Positions 1-8,284 are shown, counted from the first letter of the stretch. The stretch is 64,000 nt of DNA from Gammaproteobacteria bacterium (GCA_022825505.1 JAJDWR010000063.1:1-64000), one strand, 5' to 3'. The notes: generated from the sequence alone by a model not told the origin. Translations and numbers: made by a program.

Positions 1-117
1 AACCTCGCCCGCCATCCATGGCGGGCTCGGATCGGCGTTTCGGCGCTCCCGCCATCCCTGGCTCCGCGCCGAACGCACGACGCGCACAGGGGCTGTCGCC
101 ACGTACCCTCGCTCGTT
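1..117. repeat. Nested-hairpin repeat element, copy 1 (left end outside window)
   Basis: This copy is the reverse complement of most of the element at 3070-3213; over about 115 bases I see only a few differences. It contains a perfect 8-bp hairpin (stems 7-14 and 19-26, loop TCCA) and the 16-base core TCCCGCCATCCCTGGC at 47-62, which is shared with both other copies. The long arm that should pair with about 90-117 lies beyond the left window edge. It ends just past the stop of the MazF-like gene, so it sits in that gene's 3' flank. The repeat relationship is seen directly; a function in termination, RNA stability or mobility is inference. Confidence 0.85.
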
Positions 118-121
118 GGGT

Positions 122-436
122 TTACCCCAGCGCAAGCGCGAAACGAACGGCTTTTGCCACCTGTTCCATCTTTGCCGTGGAAAGGCTGCCGACCGGACCG
201 CCGAGCCGGCTGCGTGGCACCGTCTGCAAGTGGTCGCAGTTCACCGCACATTCCCGAGGCGGCCCGTCATCCTTTGCGAGCACCACTTCGCTGGGAATGT
301 TGCGTATTGTGGTGGTCAACGGCGCAACGGTTACCTCGCCGAGGCTGGAGATGATGGAGTCCCGCGTGAGAATCAGGACGGGTCTGCGTTTATCCGGTCG
401 TGCAAATTTGTACCATCGGATTTCACCACGCCGCAT
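122..436 (-). CDS. MazF/PemK-type endoribonuclease toxin
   Basis: This 104-residue protein begins MRRGEIRWYKFARPDKRRPV and continues into a 'PVLILTRD' strand and a 'VTVAPLTTTIRN' segment. These are the usual hallmarks of the PemK/MazF SH3-like barrel: the N-terminal RGEI(W/Y) strand, the arginine-rich loop and an xVxPlTTTxR core. Known family members cleave mRNA at short motifs and are neutralised by the partner antitoxin. Its ATG shares one base with the TAA stop of the upstream antitoxin (TAATG junction), which implies translational coupling. Length matches the family. It is chromosomal, immediately next to a repeat element. The cleavage specificity cannot be read from sequence. Confidence 0.9.
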   Translation of the reverse strand: MRRGEIRWYKFARPDKRRPVLILTRDSIISSLGEVTVAPLTTTIRNIPSEVVLAKDDGPPRECAVNCDHLQTVPRSRLGGPVGSLSTAKMEQVAKAVRFALALG

Positions 437-684
437 TACTCGTCACTCCATGATTCATCGCCCCAGGCCCAATCGTCTTCCGGAACCTCAAACTCGTGCG
501 GCTGGGACGGCAACTTGCGGTATCCGGCCCTGTGCCGCTCCTCCAGGTCTCTCTCGTTGTGGCGCCTCAAGGCGGCCCGCAACGCTTCCCGTGTAAACGC
601 CGAGCGCGTGGCGCCGAGGCGCCGGGCGCACTCGTCCACTCGCGCCGCCAATTCTGAATCCATGGTTATTTGTATGATCTTCAT
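436..684 (-). CDS. Ribbon-helix-helix antitoxin of the MazF-like toxin
   Basis: The 82-residue product starts MKIIQITMDSELAARVDECA, a typical ribbon-helix-helix N-terminus: a short strand followed by two helices. It has an acidic, tryptophan-rich tail (DDWAWGDESW) suited to wrapping a basic toxin. It lies directly upstream of the toxin with a one-base stop/start overlap. Two starts are possible: 702, adding six residues, and 684. Neither has a clear Shine-Dalgarno site; 684 is chosen because RHH proteins normally begin right at the strand. The family normally autoregulates, and a perfect inverted repeat lies just upstream at 708-725. Confidence 0.82.
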   Translation of the reverse strand: MKIIQITMDSELAARVDECARRLGATRSAFTREALRAALRRHNERDLEERHRAGYRKLPSQPHEFEVPEDDWAWGDESWSDE

Positions 685-707
685 ATGCGAATTATTCAAC
701 ATCTAAA

Positions 708-725
708 GTATGACGGAAATCATAC
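708..725. promoter_or_regulatory. Perfect inverted repeat, probable toxin-antitoxin operator
   Basis: GTATGA-N6-TCATAC forms a perfect 6+6 inverted repeat in the 28-base gap between the end of the quinone oxidoreductase gene and the antitoxin start region. RHH antitoxins bind short inverted repeats overlapping their own promoter, so an operator role is the natural inference. There is no T-tract, which argues against a simple intrinsic terminator. Confidence 0.5.
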
Positions 726-730
726 ATGAA

Positions 731-1705
731 TCATGGGATGAGGACGGTGGAGCCGGTGGTTTGTCTGGATTCCAGGGCTCGGTGGGCGTCGGCGGCGTCG
801 CGCAGGGGGAATCGCTGGCCGATTTCAATTCTGATGTTTCCGGCGGCGTATTGGGCGAGCAGTTCGCCGGCGGCTTCATTGACCTCTTCTCGGGTGGTGA
901 CGTAGTGCCAGAGGGTCGGGCGGGTGACGTACAGGGAGCCGTGCTTGAGCAGGTCCAGCAGGTTGAACGAATCGACGGGGCCGGAGGCATTGCCGAAACT
1001 CACCAGCAGGCCCCGGGGCTTCAGGCACTGCATGGATGTGGTCACCGTGGCCTTGCCGATGGGGTCGTAGACGACGGGTAAACCTTCCCCGCCTGTGAGG
1101 TCGCGCACCTGGCCGGCGATATCGCTGTCGGCCAGCAGCACATGCTCGCAACCGTGGGCCAGCGCGAGCTGGCGTTTTTCTTCGGTGCTGACGACTCCGA
1201 TCACGTGCGCCCCGAGGCTTTGCGCCCACTGGGTGGCGATGGTTCCGACGCCGCCGGCGGCTGCGTAGATGAGGATCCAGTCTCCGGGCCGGACGCAATA
1301 GGTTTTCCTCAGGAGATACCAGCTCGTCATGCCCTTGAGCATCATGGCGGCCGCGGTTTCGTCGTCGATGGTGTCGGGCAGCTTCGTGAGCCATTTCGCC
1401 GGCATGATGCGCTCTTCGGAATAGGACCCGGCCGGGGTCGGGGCGGCGTAGGCGACGCGGTCGCCGGGGGCGACATGGTCCACGTCCGGTCCGACGCCGA
1501 CAACGACGCCCGCACCCTCGCCGCCCAGACCGCTGGGCAGCTTGACCGGGTAAAGTCCCGAACGATGATAGGTGTCGATAAAGTTGATGCCGACGGCACG
1601 ATGCGCCACGTGCGCCTCGCCCGGACCCGGCTCGCCCAACTCCACGTCAACCCACCGGAGTACTTCCGGACCGCCGAATTCCTCGATGCGAACCGCCTTT
1701 TTCAT
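731..1705 (-). CDS. qor: NADPH:quinone oxidoreductase (zeta-crystallin-like MDR)
   Basis: This 324-residue protein is of normal length for the QOR branch of the medium-chain dehydrogenase/reductase superfamily. The N-terminal GroES-like domain (about 1-125) lacks the catalytic-zinc cysteine/histidine set, as expected for a quinone reductase. The Rossmann nucleotide motif AAAGGVG is at residues 148-154, and the QOR-typical 'NFIDTYHRSGLYP' is at about 41-53. Known members reduce quinones with NADPH in the cytoplasm, often by one electron. The ATG at 1705 is preceded by an AGG-type ribosome site. It lies upstream of the toxin-antitoxin pair on the same strand but is probably functionally unrelated. 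Its partner on the other side is divergent. Confidence 0.9.
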   Translation of the reverse strand: MKKAVRIEEFGGPEVLRWVDVELGEPGPGEAHVAHRAVGINFIDTYHRSGLYPVKLPSGLGGEGAGVVVGVGPDVDHVAPGDRVAYAAPTPAGSYSEERIMPAKWLTKLPDTIDDETAAAMMLKGMTSWYLLRKTYCVRPGDWILIYAAAGGVGTIATQWAQSLGAHVIGVVSTEEKRQLALAHGCEHVLLADSDIAGQVRDLTGGEGLPVVYDPIGKATVTTSMQCLKPRGLLVSFGNASGPVDSFNLLDLLKHGSLYVTRPTLWHYVTTREEVNEAAGELLAQYAAGNIRIEIGQRFPLRDAADAHRALESRQTTGSTVLIP

Positions 1706-1822
1706 CGTGCCTTTTCCCTATGCGTCCGAATCTGCGAACACCACTCCGGGCGGCGACTGCCCCCGGTGCGGCGTTCGCGCTAAGATGCGGATTCTCGTGC
1801 AATCCGGAGCGATAGACAAACC

Positions 1823-3046
1823 TTGACCAGCCAGCACATTGTCATTGCGGGCGGAGGCCAGGCAGCGGCCCAGGCGATCCTGACGCTCAGGCAGAAAAAG
1901 TTCGATGGCCGGATCACGCTGGTGGGCGAGGAGGACCTGCCGCCGTACCAGCGCCCGCCCCTGTCCAAGAAGTACCTCGCCGGGGAACTGGACCGGGAAC
2001 GGCTGTTCCTGCGTCCACTGGCGTTCTACGAGAAGAACGGCGTGGAGTTGCGGCTTGGCGTGCGGGCCGAAGAGGTCGAGCCCGACCGCCGGCGCGTCCG
2101 GCTGGACGATGGCCGGTCGCTGGACTACGACGGACTGCTGCTGGCAACCGGCAGCCGGGTTCGGCGCCTGAATGTCCCGGGCAGCGATCTGCCGGGGATC
2201 CACTATGTACGCAACGTTGCCGATGTCGACAGGATTTCCGACGTGGTCGAGCCCGGCAAACGCCTGGTGGTGGTGGGCGCCGGCTACATCGGCCTTGAAG
2301 TCGCTGCAGTTGCGGCGACCAAGGGCCTCAAGGTCACCGTCCTTGAGGCCGTGGACCGGGTGATGGCCCGAGTCGTCTGCCCTGAAATCTCCCAGTTCTA
2401 CTTCGACTACCACACCCGCGCCGGAGTGGACATCCGCTGCGGCACGATTATCGACGGCTTCGCCGGCAACGGGCACGTGGAGGCGGTTTCCGCAGCGGAC
2501 GGCGAGCAGTTTCCCTGCGATCTGACCGTCGTCGGCATCGGCATCGAACCGGTGGTGGAGCCGGCTTCCGGCGCGGGGCTCACCTGCGAGAACGGAATCC
2601 GGGTCGATGAATACGCACGTACCGATGACGAGGCCATCGTCGCCGCCGGCGACTGCACCAATCATCCCAGCCTTCGGTACGGCCACCGGATTCGCCTCGA
2701 ATCGGTTCAGAACGCCATCGATCAGGCGAAGGTCGCCGCCGCAAGTCTGCTCGGCGACGACCAGCCCTACGACACCGTGCCATGGTTCTGGTCCGATCAA
2801 TACGACGTAAAGCTGCAGATCGCCGGCCTCTCCCAGGGCCATGACCAGGTCGTGCTGCGAGGAGAACCCTCGACCAGTTCCTTCGCCGCGTTCTACCTGC
2901 GGGACGGTAACCTGCTGGCGGTTGACGCCGTCAACTCCCCCAAGGAATTCATGCTGGGCAAGCGCCTCATCCTGCAGCGTGCCGCACCCTCACCCGAACA
3001 ACTCGCCGACACCCAAACCGACCTGACCGACCTGCTGAAGCGCTGA
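1823..3046 (+). CDS. FAD-dependent ferredoxin reductase-like oxidoreductase
   Basis: The 407-residue protein matches the rhodocoxin/putidaredoxin-reductase type. It has an N-terminal FAD dinucleotide motif (IVIAGGGQAAAQA, residues 6-18) and the 'PPYQRPPLSKKYL' segment diagnostic of this family at about 40-52. A second Rossmann motif, VVVGAGYIGLEVAA, at about 149-162 binds NAD(P)H, and a 'VAAGDC' FAD-ribityl motif lies near residue 273. Known members pass electrons from NAD(P)H to a [2Fe-2S] ferredoxin serving a P450 or dioxygenase. No ferredoxin, P450 or dioxygenase gene is adjacent, so the partner is unknown. The start is TTG (1823) with a GGAG 13 bases upstream; a start slightly further in is possible. 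It is convergent with the permease gene across a hairpin repeat. Confidence 0.85.
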   Translation: MTSQHIVIAGGGQAAAQAILTLRQKKFDGRITLVGEEDLPPYQRPPLSKKYLAGELDRERLFLRPLAFYEKNGVELRLGVRAEEVEPDRRRVRLDDGRSLDYDGLLLATGSRVRRLNVPGSDLPGIHYVRNVADVDRISDVVEPGKRLVVVGAGYIGLEVAAVAATKGLKVTVLEAVDRVMARVVCPEISQFYFDYHTRAGVDIRCGTIIDGFAGNGHVEAVSAADGEQFPCDLTVVGIGIEPVVEPASGAGLTCENGIRVDEYARTDDEAIVAAGDCTNHPSLRYGHRIRLESVQNAIDQAKVAAASLLGDDQPYDTVPWFWSDQYDVKLQIAGLSQGHDQVVLRGEPSTSSFAAFYLRDGNLLAVDAVNSPKEFMLGKRLILQRAAPSPEQLADTQTDLTDLLKR

Positions 3047-3069
3047 GCAACCAACCCGGCCCCCGACAA

Positions 3070-3213
3070 GCGAGGGTAGGTGGCGACAGCCCCTGTGCGC
3101 GTCGTGCGTTCGGCGCGGAGCCAGGGATGGCGGGATCGCCGAACGCCGATCCGAGCCCGCCATGGATGGCGGGCGAGGTTGAGCGAACAGGGGCAGTCGC
3201 CACGTACCCTCGC
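3070..3213. repeat. Nested-hairpin repeat element, copy 2 (complete)
   Basis: Outer inverted-repeat arms of 27 bases (3070-3096 and 3187-3213) match at 25 of 27 positions. Inside are the shared 16-base core GCCAGGGATGGCGGGA at 3120-3135 and a perfect 8-bp hairpin (3155-3162 with 3167-3174, loop TGGA). It lies between two convergent genes. It is nearly identical, in inverted orientation, to bases 1-117. It shares the core hairpin but not the arm sequence with the element at 31362-31522. Confidence 0.9.
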
Positions 3214-3216
3214 GCC

Positions 3217-3266
3217 CCAACCCGCGCGACAAACAACACTACCAACCCGCGCGACAAACAGCGCTG
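3217..3266. repeat. Two-copy 25-base tandem direct repeat
   Basis: The unit CCAACCCGCGCGACAAACA plus six further bases occurs at 3217-3241 and again at 3242-3266, differing at a few 3' bases. It directly follows the nested-hairpin element in the convergent intergenic region. No function is apparent. Confidence 0.7.
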
Positions 3267-3277
3267 CCAATCCCCCC

Positions 3278-5641
3278 CTACACCGGCGTCAACGGCCAGA
3301 TCAACGGCAGCAACACCATCACCGCAACGAACACCACGACCGTCAACGGCAGCCCAAGCCTGAGATAGTCCCCGAACCGATACCCCCCGGGACCCATCAC
3401 CAGCAGGTTCGCCGGATGCGAGATCGGGCTCGTGAAGCTGGCCGAGGCCGCCATCGCCACCGCCATCATCGCCGTCTGCGGCGCGATTCCCAGGTCCGCG
3501 CAGGCGGAAAGCACGATCGGCGACATCAGCACCACGAGCGCGGCCGTAGGGATGATCATGGTGCCTGCGGCGGTAATGATGTAAAGCCCGCCGATCACCC
3601 ACCACGGTCCCAGCGGGCCCACATACTGCATGGTCAACTGGGCGAGATACGCCGCTGCGCCGCTCTCCTGCATGGCAGTCCCCAACGGCAGCATTCCCGC
3701 GATCAGGAAGATCGCCCGCCAGTCGATGGCCCGGTAGGCGTCCTCCATGGTCAGGCATTGGCTGAGCACCATCAGCGTCGCGCCGATGACCGCCGCGATG
3801 TAGATCGGCAGCCAGCCGGCCAGCACGCTGATCACCACGCCCAGCATGATCCCCGCGGCCAAAGGCGCTCGCCGGGTGTCCAGCGCCCGCTGCGTCACCG
3901 GCGTCAGGATGATGAACTCCGGGTCCCGTTCCAGCACGATCAGCCGCTCGCGGGGGCCCAGCACCAGTAGAGCGTCGCCCATTTCCAGGTGCAACTGGTC
4001 CAGATTGGAGCGGATCGCCTCGCCGTGGCGCCACACCGCGACCAGTTCCAGCCCGTAGGTATCGCGGAAGTTGATCTCGGTGAGCGGGCGTCCCGCCAGG
4101 CCGGAGCGGGGTTCCAGGGTGGCTTCCAGCAGGCTGAGCCGGTCCGACTCGAAGGCGTTCAGATGGGTGTGTCCGCCCCGCTGGACCTTGAGTTCCTGCA
4201 GCCCCCGCAGCACGTCGAGATCCTGCTGCCGGCCCTGGATGAGCAGGACATCACCGCCTCTTAGCGGCTGATCCGGTTCCGGCATGATTCGCAGGTCGCT
4301 GTCGCGGAACAGCGCCAGCAGGCGGAAGTCGAAGGCGTCGCCCAGCCGGCTGCGTTCCAGCGTGTCGCCCGAGAGCTGGGATTCGAGCGGCACTCGTACC
4401 ACGAAGATGTAATCCTGGAGCTGATACGTATCGCGCAGCTTCTCTTCGTCCACTTCCCGGCAGTGAGCGAAATCAGGCGAATGCTCAAGCTCGAGCGCGC
4501 TTTCCGGCCTGGCCTGCAGCAGCAACGTGTCCGCCGGCCGCAACGGGACGTTGGCCAGATTGGATCGGCGAACCAGCGAGCCGCGCCGGATCGCCAGAAC
4601 GTTCGCGCCGTACGTCTTGCGGAACTCCGAATGGCGCAGCAGATCGCCGGCCAGCGGCGAGCCGCCCTCGACCACCACCTCCATCAGCTTGACCTGACCC
4701 TCCATCAAACCCTGCAGGACCGGCGCTTCCCGTTCGATGATCAACTCGCTCCAGCGCCGAAACTCCCGCAACCGGTCCAGCCGGCCCTGCACCACGAGCT
4801 TGTCGCCCCCCTGCAGTACCGTCTGGCGGGACGGCATGAGTTCGGTTTTCCTGCCCTGCTCGCGGGCGATGACGATCAGGCCCGCCGCAACACCGATGCG
4901 GCTCTGGGCGAGCGTCTTGCCGACAAGAATGGAATCGTCGGGCACCCGCATCTCGAACACTCGCGTATGCAGCCCGTACTGGGTGCGCAGATTGCGCTGG
5001 CTGCGACGCTGGGTCTCTTCCTCCGGTTTGATGCTCGGCAGCAGGTGACGGCCCAGCAGCGCAATGAACAGCGTCCCGGCGATCAGCACGCCCCCGCCGA
5101 TGGGCGTGAAATCGAACAGGCCAAAGGACGGCTCGCCGGCCTGCTGCAGTGCACCCGCGATCAGCAGGTTGGGCGGCGTGCCGATCATTGTCGTCAGCCC
5201 GCCCAGCAGGCAGCCGTAGGCCAGCGGCATGAGCAGCTTGGAGGCCGGAATCCCGGTGCGCCGGGCGATCTCGATGACTACCGGCAGCATCAGCGCCGCC
5301 ACGCCGATGTTGTTCATGAACGCGGACAGCACGCCGCCGGTGAGCATGATGACCACGGTCATGGTTCCCTGGCCGGTGCCCGCAAACCGGAGCACCGTCT
5401 GGCCGATGACATTGGCGATGCCGGTTCGGGTGAGGCCGTCGCTCAGGATGAACATGGCCCACACGGCGATGACGGCGCCGTTGGCAAACCCGGCCACCGC
5501 ATCCTCGGGCGAGACCAGTCCGGTCACGACCAGCGCGCCCAGGACGATGAGCGCGGTGACATCCATGCGCACCTTCTCGCTGACGAACAGCACCAGCGAC
5601 AAGCCGAGGATGATCAGGACAAGGCCGATATCAATGGTCAA
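3278..5641 (-). CDS. SLC13/DASS-type anion permease with four RCK_C (TrkA_C)-like domains
   Basis: This 787-residue inner-membrane protein has N-terminal transmembrane segments (about 1-205) with the DASS/ArsB-type signatures 'SAFMNNIGVAALMLP' and 'GTPPNLLI'. A long cytoplasmic insert follows (about 210-575), then a second membrane block ending in 'ITAAGTMIIPTAALVVLMSP'. The insert reads as four tandem RCK_C-like units, each with a 'G..L..S..' strand, an 'R(x)G' turn and a 'L..GD.LL(V/L)QG' end. Related permeases I recall have about 590-610 residues and two such units, so this one is enlarged. Substrates in the family include dicarboxylates, sulfate and other anions; the substrate here is unknown. 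The start is TTG, 39 bases after the Tsx-like gene, so it is probably co-transcribed. Confidence 0.85.
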   Translation of the reverse strand: MTIDIGLVLIILGLSLVLFVSEKVRMDVTALIVLGALVVTGLVSPEDAVAGFANGAVIAVWAMFILSDGLTRTGIANVIGQTVLRFAGTGQGTMTVVIMLTGGVLSAFMNNIGVAALMLPVVIEIARRTGIPASKLLMPLAYGCLLGGLTTMIGTPPNLLIAGALQQAGEPSFGLFDFTPIGGGVLIAGTLFIALLGRHLLPSIKPEEETQRRSQRNLRTQYGLHTRVFEMRVPDDSILVGKTLAQSRIGVAAGLIVIAREQGRKTELMPSRQTVLQGGDKLVVQGRLDRLREFRRWSELIIEREAPVLQGLMEGQVKLMEVVVEGGSPLAGDLLRHSEFRKTYGANVLAIRRGSLVRRSNLANVPLRPADTLLLQARPESALELEHSPDFAHCREVDEEKLRDTYQLQDYIFVVRVPLESQLSGDTLERSRLGDAFDFRLLALFRDSDLRIMPEPDQPLRGGDVLLIQGRQQDLDVLRGLQELKVQRGGHTHLNAFESDRLSLLEATLEPRSGLAGRPLTEINFRDTYGLELVAVWRHGEAIRSNLDQLHLEMGDALLVLGPRERLIVLERDPEFIILTPVTQRALDTRRAPLAAGIMLGVVISVLAGWLPIYIAAVIGATLMVLSQCLTMEDAYRAIDWRAIFLIAGMLPLGTAMQESGAAAYLAQLTMQYVGPLGPWWVIGGLYIITAAGTMIIPTAALVVLMSPIVLSACADLGIAPQTAMMAVAMAASASFTSPISHPANLLVMGPGGYRFGDYLRLGLPLTVVVFVAVMVLLPLIWPLTPV

Positions 5642-5680
5642 GGTCGGGGCCTGCTGACGCGGTTCGGGATTGCCGGTCGA

Positions 5681-6463
5681 TCAGAACTTCCATACCAGCA
5701 ACGCCTGCACCGTATTCTCGTCGGTGGCGCCGTCGCCGAGCTTGTTGAGCCAGTACTGGTATTCCAGTCCCAGGGACAGGTGCTCGTTCGGACTCCAGCG
5801 GAATTGCGGTTGGGCGAGAATCCAGTGCTCGACCGCGCCGCCAAACTCGTTGTCCCGTCCCGCGATGTATTCGATGTGGCCTTCGATACTGAAATTGGAG
5901 CTGCCGATGGTAAAGGGTCGCGCGAAGTTGAAGTCGATCATGTACGAGTTGCTTTCCCTGGGTGCGCCGCCGGCGGCAGCGCCCTCGCTGTCGTCGATGT
6001 AGGCGGTGAAATCGAGATTGGCGAATGCGAATCCGCCCAGGTCAAGCACCAGGCGGAATCCCGGCAGGTACTTCTTGACGTCGGCATCCGACGCCCAGTT
6101 GAAGCCCCAGATCAGGCCGACATCCGAGATGAGGCCGCCGCCTACGGTTCGCCCCGAGATCTTGCCCAGGCTGAAATTGGAGTACCACTCCCCGTAGATG
6201 TCGAAATCCTGGAAGCCCGGATCCTGCGCGTCCAGGAAGTCGACGAAAAAGAAGTTGTCGCCGTACCTCCAGCCGCTGGCGTGCTGGAGCGTGTAGATGA
6301 AATGATCCGAATCGCCGCCGCCCGCGAATGTGGGGATATCCAGGTTGCCGTAGGACAGGTGCGCCTCGGTGATGCTCCAGTCGGCGGCATCGGCGGCGTG
6401 CATCAGTACCGCAGCCAACAGTACCGACACCGGGCCGCTGCGAAAGTGACTTCGGTCTTTCAT
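5681..6463 (-). CDS. Tsx-like nucleoside-channel-type outer membrane protein
   Basis: The 260-residue protein has a signal peptide ending near AADA (about residue 20). An aromatic-rich beta-barrel pattern follows with the Tsx/OmpK-type features 'FVDFLDA', 'DIYGEWYSNFSLGKI', 'DFNFARPF' and a C-terminal 'YQYWLNKLGD...LLVWKF' ending in phenylalanine, as outer-membrane barrels do. An extended reading back to 6652 exists, but the ATG at 6463 places the signal peptide correctly. Tsx passes nucleosides in Escherichia coli; relatives in other bacteria have unproven substrates. It sits between the amidohydrolase (128 bases upstream) and the DASS permease (39 bases downstream), suggesting a joint uptake role. 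Confidence 0.82.
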   Translation of the reverse strand: MKDRSHFRSGPVSVLLAAVLMHAADAADWSITEAHLSYGNLDIPTFAGGGDSDHFIYTLQHASGWRYGDNFFFVDFLDAQDPGFQDFDIYGEWYSNFSLGKISGRTVGGGLISDVGLIWGFNWASDADVKKYLPGFRLVLDLGGFAFANLDFTAYIDDSEGAAAGGAPRESNSYMIDFNFARPFTIGSSNFSIEGHIEYIAGRDNEFGGAVEHWILAQPQFRWSPNEHLSLGLEYQYWLNKLGDGATDENTVQALLVWKF

Positions 6464-6591
6464 GCGGGAACTACGTGCGCCTGCGCCGAACACGGGTCGC
6501 TCCGGGGTTGCATGCTGGTCAGGCAAGTATGCCTGCTCTGCATACACCCCCATAGGATTTCGATCAAGGAATCTCCTCTGGACAGCGACCG

Positions 6592-7953
6592 CTAGCGATG
6601 CCGCGAGGCGATCGACTGCAGTCCCGCATCGATCCGCCCGCGGTCGAGCCACTCGCCGCGAACCATGACGCCCAGCGGCCTCGCTGCTGCGGCTACGTTT
6701 TCCAGAGGATTCTCCGCGAGCAACACCAGATCGGCCGCCAGACCGACGGCAATGCGGCCGAACTCGTCCTCGGCGTCGAAGAAATCGGCGGGGGCGACCG
6801 TGCCCATGTGCAGCGCCTCGTAGGGCGACAGCCCCGCATCGACCATGTATTTCAACTCGTCATGCAACGAGAAACCCGGGACATTGAAGAATTGCGGTGC
6901 ATCGGAACCCAGCAGCAGGCCGACGCCCTCTTCGTGCATGATCCGGACCATGCGGTTTCGCAGTTCCACCAGTCGCCGGCCGGCGTCCGGTTCCTGGTTG
7001 ATCGTGCCCACGCGGCCTTGCTTGGACTGCACCCAGCCCGCTACCAGGTCGGGCGGGAGGTACGCCATCTGCGGGCGCGCGGCGAGTTCTTCGGCCGAAG
7101 GGCTCGGCAGGGCCACATTGGCAATCATGGTATTGGTGGGCACGATCCACACGCCGGCATCCCGCGTTTCCCGTGCCGCCCCGGCGATGCCCTCGTCATC
7201 GATCATCTCCAGCAGGTTCACTCCGTAGAAACCGGCATCCATGGATGACGGGTCGAATTCGGGCGATACCAGGTACTGCGGGTACCCGTCGAGATGGTCG
7301 ATGGTGGCCTGGCTTACCTGAAGCGCCCGCCCTACGCCGACATCGTCGGGTACATGGCCCGCAATGTGGGTACCGGCCTCAAGGGCTGCCTGCGCCGCGG
7401 CGTCGAACTCCTCGCGCGTCAGTCCGCGCAGAATCTTGATGAAGTCGTAACCGGCCGCAACCTGGTCAAGCACAAGCTGCCGGGCCTCGTCCGGCCCGTC
7501 GACGGAGTTGCCGCTCAATGCCGGGCCCGAGGTGATGAAGCGCGGGCCGAGCACTTCGTGACGCTCAATCCGCCCGCGCAGTTCGATGTGGCCTTCGCGC
7601 CCCTGCATCCCACGCACCGTGGTCACGCCGTTGGCGACGTACAGGAACAGCACATCTTCCAGGTATTGGGGATCGTCGAGACCGGGCACATGGCCGTGCA
7701 TTTCGGTCAGTCCGGGCATGAGGTAACGGTCCGACCCATCGATCAGGACGGCGTCCGGCGGCACGGTAACAGCTCCTTCGGGTCCAATGGAAGCAATACA
7801 CCCGTCTGTAACTGTCACCGTCTGTCCTGGAAGAATCTCCTCGGCGTTCGGGGCGATTACATTGACGTCCCGATACACGTAAACGACGCTTTCCTGCGCG
7901 GAAGCGACGGTTGAAAGCAGCGCAAATGTACAAAGAGTTAACTGTCGTAGCAT
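6592..7953 (-). CDS. Secreted amidohydrolase (imidazolonepropionase-like subgroup)
   Basis: The 453-residue protein has a signal peptide (MLRQLTLCTFALLSTVASAQ, cleavage near 19/20) and a complete amidohydrolase metal set. HGH is at residues 86-88 (after PGLTEM), a bridging lysine at about 173 (FIKIL), histidines at 197-200 and 220, and a catalytic aspartate at 351 (GSDAP). The C-terminus carries the usual 'G.I..G..ADLVLL..NP' sandwich domain. Members hydrolyse C-N bonds in cyclic or acylated amines or peptides, and exported ones act in the periplasm. The substrate is unknown. It is the first gene of a leftward group with the Tsx-like channel and the permease, and is divergent from the TonB receptor across a 337-base gap. 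Confidence 0.88.
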   Translation of the reverse strand: MLRQLTLCTFALLSTVASAQESVVYVYRDVNVIAPNAEEILPGQTVTVTDGCIASIGPEGAVTVPPDAVLIDGSDRYLMPGLTEMHGHVPGLDDPQYLEDVLFLYVANGVTTVRGMQGREGHIELRGRIERHEVLGPRFITSGPALSGNSVDGPDEARQLVLDQVAAGYDFIKILRGLTREEFDAAAQAALEAGTHIAGHVPDDVGVGRALQVSQATIDHLDGYPQYLVSPEFDPSSMDAGFYGVNLLEMIDDEGIAGAARETRDAGVWIVPTNTMIANVALPSPSAEELAARPQMAYLPPDLVAGWVQSKQGRVGTINQEPDAGRRLVELRNRMVRIMHEEGVGLLLGSDAPQFFNVPGFSLHDELKYMVDAGLSPYEALHMGTVAPADFFDAEDEFGRIAVGLAADLVLLAENPLENVAAAARPLGVMVRGEWLDRGRIDAGLQSIASRHR

Positions 7954-8284
7954 AGTTTCACCATAGTACAGGGAACGTGTTGCAGTTGCCGTACCCGCTT
8001 CGAGCTGAATTGCGAATCCGTATCGAGAAGGCTGCCAGGGAATACTCAGCGGAATAAGCTTATGCTCGGATTGAGATTAGGGTATGCTAGGAACATCGTA
8101 TCTGTTGGGTTTTTTCTACAGATTGACAGTGACTTGCAGCCATGAATATCGAATGATGGCACCCGTGGTCTACCATGTGGGTGTCCCCCCAATTTGGGTG
8201 GTATCGCGTATATGTTGTTGTAACAGAGCAACAATCGGGCCAGGAGAAACACCACAGATCTCCAACAAAGTGTTCTGAGGAGTA
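7954..8284. other. Gene-free 331-base divergent intergenic region and receptor leader
   Basis: This is the only gap above 300 bases. It is visibly more AT-rich than its surroundings. On the plus strand I see a perfect -35 box TTGACA (8123-8128) followed at 17-18 bases by a weak TAT-containing -10. Further on are several small inverted repeats: a stem-loop at 8161-8182, CCCAA-T-TTGGG at 8187-8197, and TTGTTG-N8-CAACAA near 8214. A strong GAGGAG ribosome site is at 8277-8282. The structured stretch between promoter and start would be transcribed as a leader of about 120 bases. No recognised riboswitch class fits. Confidence 0.55.
8123..8152 (+). promoter_or_regulatory. Candidate sigma-70 promoter of the TonB receptor gene
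   Basis: TTGACA matches the -35 consensus exactly at 8123-8128. The -10 is weak: ATATCG at 17-base spacing or TATCGA at 18-base spacing. If used, transcription would start near 8160 and leave a structured leader of about 125 bases before the receptor start. A weak -10 would fit an activator-dependent promoter. Confidence 0.4.

Noticed and set aside
3217..3266. 25-base tandem repeat as a CRISPR or plasmid iteron array
   Set aside because: Only two directly abutting units without spacers and no associated cas or replication genes.
4463..6595. 710-codon open frame on the plus strand opposite the permease and Tsx-like genes
   Set aside because: Antisense shadow of GC-rich coding DNA; its translation is rich in Arg/Gln/His/Asp low-similarity sequence, whereas the minus strand encodes proteins with complete family motifs.
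8221..8284. Resemblance of the receptor leader (GGCCAGGAGAAACACC) to the B12 box of cobalamin riboswitches
   Set aside because: Only the central CCAGGAGA-like part matches; the other conserved cobalamin riboswitch segments upstream (for example a GCCACTG-type block) were not found at suitable spacing.
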